Positions 62,613-64,000 of a stretch of DNA of 64,000 bases are shown here, piece after piece; within the stretch, counting starts at the first letter, position 1; every line of letters begins with the position of its first letter. Below the pieces are notes generated by a model. It was not told the origin of the DNA, searched no databases, and saw nothing but the letters and a program-made list of their open reading frames with translations. The translations under genes were made by a program, and so were the position numbers. Source of the DNA: Brevibacterium ihuae. GTDB taxonomy: Bacteria > Actinomycetota > Actinomycetes > Actinomycetales > Brevibacteriaceae. The stretch is taken from assembly GCF_900184225.1 (NCBI RefSeq), contig NZ_FXWZ01000003.1, forward strand, positions 1,119,684 through 1,183,683, written 5' to 3'.

Positions 62613-64000
62613 ATGAGCGAATTCTGCGCCGACACCAGCACCTCCGCCGCCTCCCCGCTCACCGTGGCGCGCCTGCTCGAGCTGCCGGACCTCGCCGCCG
62701 GTGCGCCCGAGGTGCTCAGCGGCACCGACCGCCTCGATGCCCCGGTGCGATGGGTGCACATCGTCGACACCGAGAACACCGGAGCGCTGCTCGAGGGCGG
62801 GGAGCTCGTCCTCACCACCGGATCGGTCTTCCGGCACTCCCACGACCAGGCGCGCAGCTTCTTCGACGACCTCGAGAGGGCCGGGGTCGCCGGGGTCATC
62901 GTCGAGCTCGTCGGCTCCGACGGCGCGTTCGACGCCGAGGCGCGCCGCCGCGTCGGCTCCGCAGCGGTCGGCCGCACGCTGCCGGTCGTCGTGCTCCACC
63001 GGCGCGCCCGCTTCGTGCGCGTCACCCAGGCCGCACACCGCCTCCTCATCGGTGAGCAGATCGCGCGGCTCGAGAGCGCGCGCCTGGTCCACGAGGTGTT
63101 CACCGGGCTGAGCCTCGAGGGTGCCGACGAGCAGCGCATCGTCGACACCACCGCAGAACTCCTCGGGACCGCGGTCGTCCTGGAGGATGCCGCGCACCGC
63201 GTCCTCGCATTCAATGCGGCGGGAGGGAGCGTCGACGCCCTGCTCGCCGAATGGACCGCCCGTGCGGGCGGGGAGGGTCGTCGGGGGTCTGCAGCCGGTG
63301 CGGCTGCAGACCCCCGTGGGGGTGAGCGGGCGGCGCTGGGGCCGCCTCGTGGTGCCCGACGCGGGGTGCGGGACGGAGTCGGCCGCGCACGTGCTCGAGC
63401 GCGCCGGCCAAGCGGTGACGCTTGCGCGGATGGCCGCGCAGGACCGGCGCGATCTGCTCCAGCAGGCACGCACGGGCTTCATCCAGGAGCTCATGGACGG
63501 CGCGCTCACCGACCCCCGGCCGGCGCTCGCCCGGGCCGAGGCGCTCGGCATGCGCAGCGCGCCGGTGTACCTGCCGTTCGTCGTCCAGCTCGAACCGGTG
63601 CCCGGTGAGGACCCGACCGGGCTCCAGCTGCGGGAGCGCGCTGCCCTCGACGCGATGAGCGCCGCAGCGCGCACGCTGCGGCTGCCCGCGCTCGCCGGGG
63701 GCCTGCGCTCGGGATCGTTCGCCGTGCTGCTCGGCCTCGGCTCCGCCGACGACGTCGACGGGCGGCTGGGCGACCTCCTCGAGCGGGCGGGTCGGCTCCT
63801 CGACGGCGGAGGCGAAGGCGCTGACGAGGAGCGGCCGGTGCCGTGGATCGTCGGGGTGGGACCGGCCGCGGACTCGCTCAGCGGTGCGGCCCCCGGGCTC
63901 GAGGAGGGCGTCCGGATCGTCGAGGTCGTCGCGACGATGGAGGTCCGCCGCCGGCCGTTCTACCGTTTCGCGGACGTGCGCCTGCGCGGGGTGCTGTCGG
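62613..64000 (+). pseudogene. PucR-family regulator, frame broken at a hairpin and truncated by window end
   Basis: ATG at 62613. The N-terminal PucR domain (SPLTVARLLELPDLAAGAPEVLSGTDRLDAPVRWVHIVDTEN) runs to about residue 130. After EWTARAGG (near 63262-63280) the correct sequence continues in the next frame (LQPVRLQTPVGVSGRRWGRLVVPDAG... to the window edge), so one extra base is present near the GGGGAGGG tract. A 14-bp hairpin lies right at the shift. The C-terminal helix-turn-helix lies beyond the window. It is divergent from mmsA and likely regulates it. Confidence 0.85.
63283..63315 (+). repeat. Perfect 14-bp hairpin inside pucR
   Basis: GGGGGTCTGCAGCC (63283-63296), loop GGTGC, GGCTGCAGACCCCC (63302-63315). 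It is located at the frameshift and could produce sequencing errors or act as a transcript structure. Confidence 0.85.

Overview
The window is a very GC-rich actinobacterial chromosome segment centred on the replication origin. The gene order gyrB–dciA–recF–dnaN–dnaA, then rpmH–rnpA–yidD–yidC–khpB–rsmG–parA–parB, then cwlM–trxA–trxB–(pseudokinase)–murJ–DUF6049–nudix–pcnB, is the classic actinobacterial origin neighbourhood. A cysteine-free S18, mycobacterial-type cell-wall control proteins and parS sites of the TGTTTCACGTGAAACA type fit Actinomycetes. A Micrococcales/Brevibacterium-like host is my best guess, but nothing here proves the genus.

Layout. 1-8 kb: replication genes on the minus strand, with DnaA-box clusters on both sides of dnaA. 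8-14 kb: plus-strand ribosomal/RNase P/membrane-insertase/chromosome-partition operon with five parS sites, three inside parB. 14-24.5 kb: minus-strand cell-wall control block (amidase-like CwlM without recognisable zinc ligands, thioredoxin system, membrane pseudokinase, lipid II flippase MurJ, DUF6049, Nudix). 24.6-43 kb: plus-strand pcnB, acyl-CoA synthetase, class A PBP, GT87-like protein, rpsF–ssb–rpsR–rplI, DUF445, TipA-like regulator, dnaB, acyl-CoA dehydrogenase (frameshifted), a two-domain VOC dioxygenase-like protein, an OGG-fold-like orphan, and a minus-strand DEAD-box helicase. 43.7-64 kb: accessory metabolism and transport: two convergent DctP-type lipoproteins without a permease, an alcohol dehydrogenase and IclR regulator, two gamma-glutamyltransferase paralogues in opposite orientation flanking a TetR/DUF1772 pair and an arsenic operon (acr3-arsC2-arsC1 with divergent arsR), a second BASS-type transporter, a secreted C39-like peptidase, a FAD monooxygenase, and a beta-alanine/valine-type pair (class III aminotransferase plus MmsA) with a divergent PucR regulator.

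Functionally, the first 24 kb couple origin firing (DnaA, DnaN, helicase loader DciA, with DnaB further right), origin segregation (ParABS) and lipid II supply (CwlM, pseudokinase, MurJ). The right third is nutrient use and metalloid resistance.

Quality caution: four genes have broken frames (a 56-bp tandem duplication in the pseudokinase gene; single-base shifts in the acyl-CoA dehydrogenase and pucR; a probable N-terminal shift in arsC1), and a 29-bp stretch near 34.3 kb closely matches an Illumina Nextera adapter. Some breaks may therefore be sequencing or assembly artefacts. I found no insertion sequence, prophage, CRISPR array, tRNA or rRNA. I do not see a convincing new multi-gene system; the most interesting items are the apparently dead-enzyme cell-wall module, the bracketed arsenic island and the lone OGG-fold-like protein.
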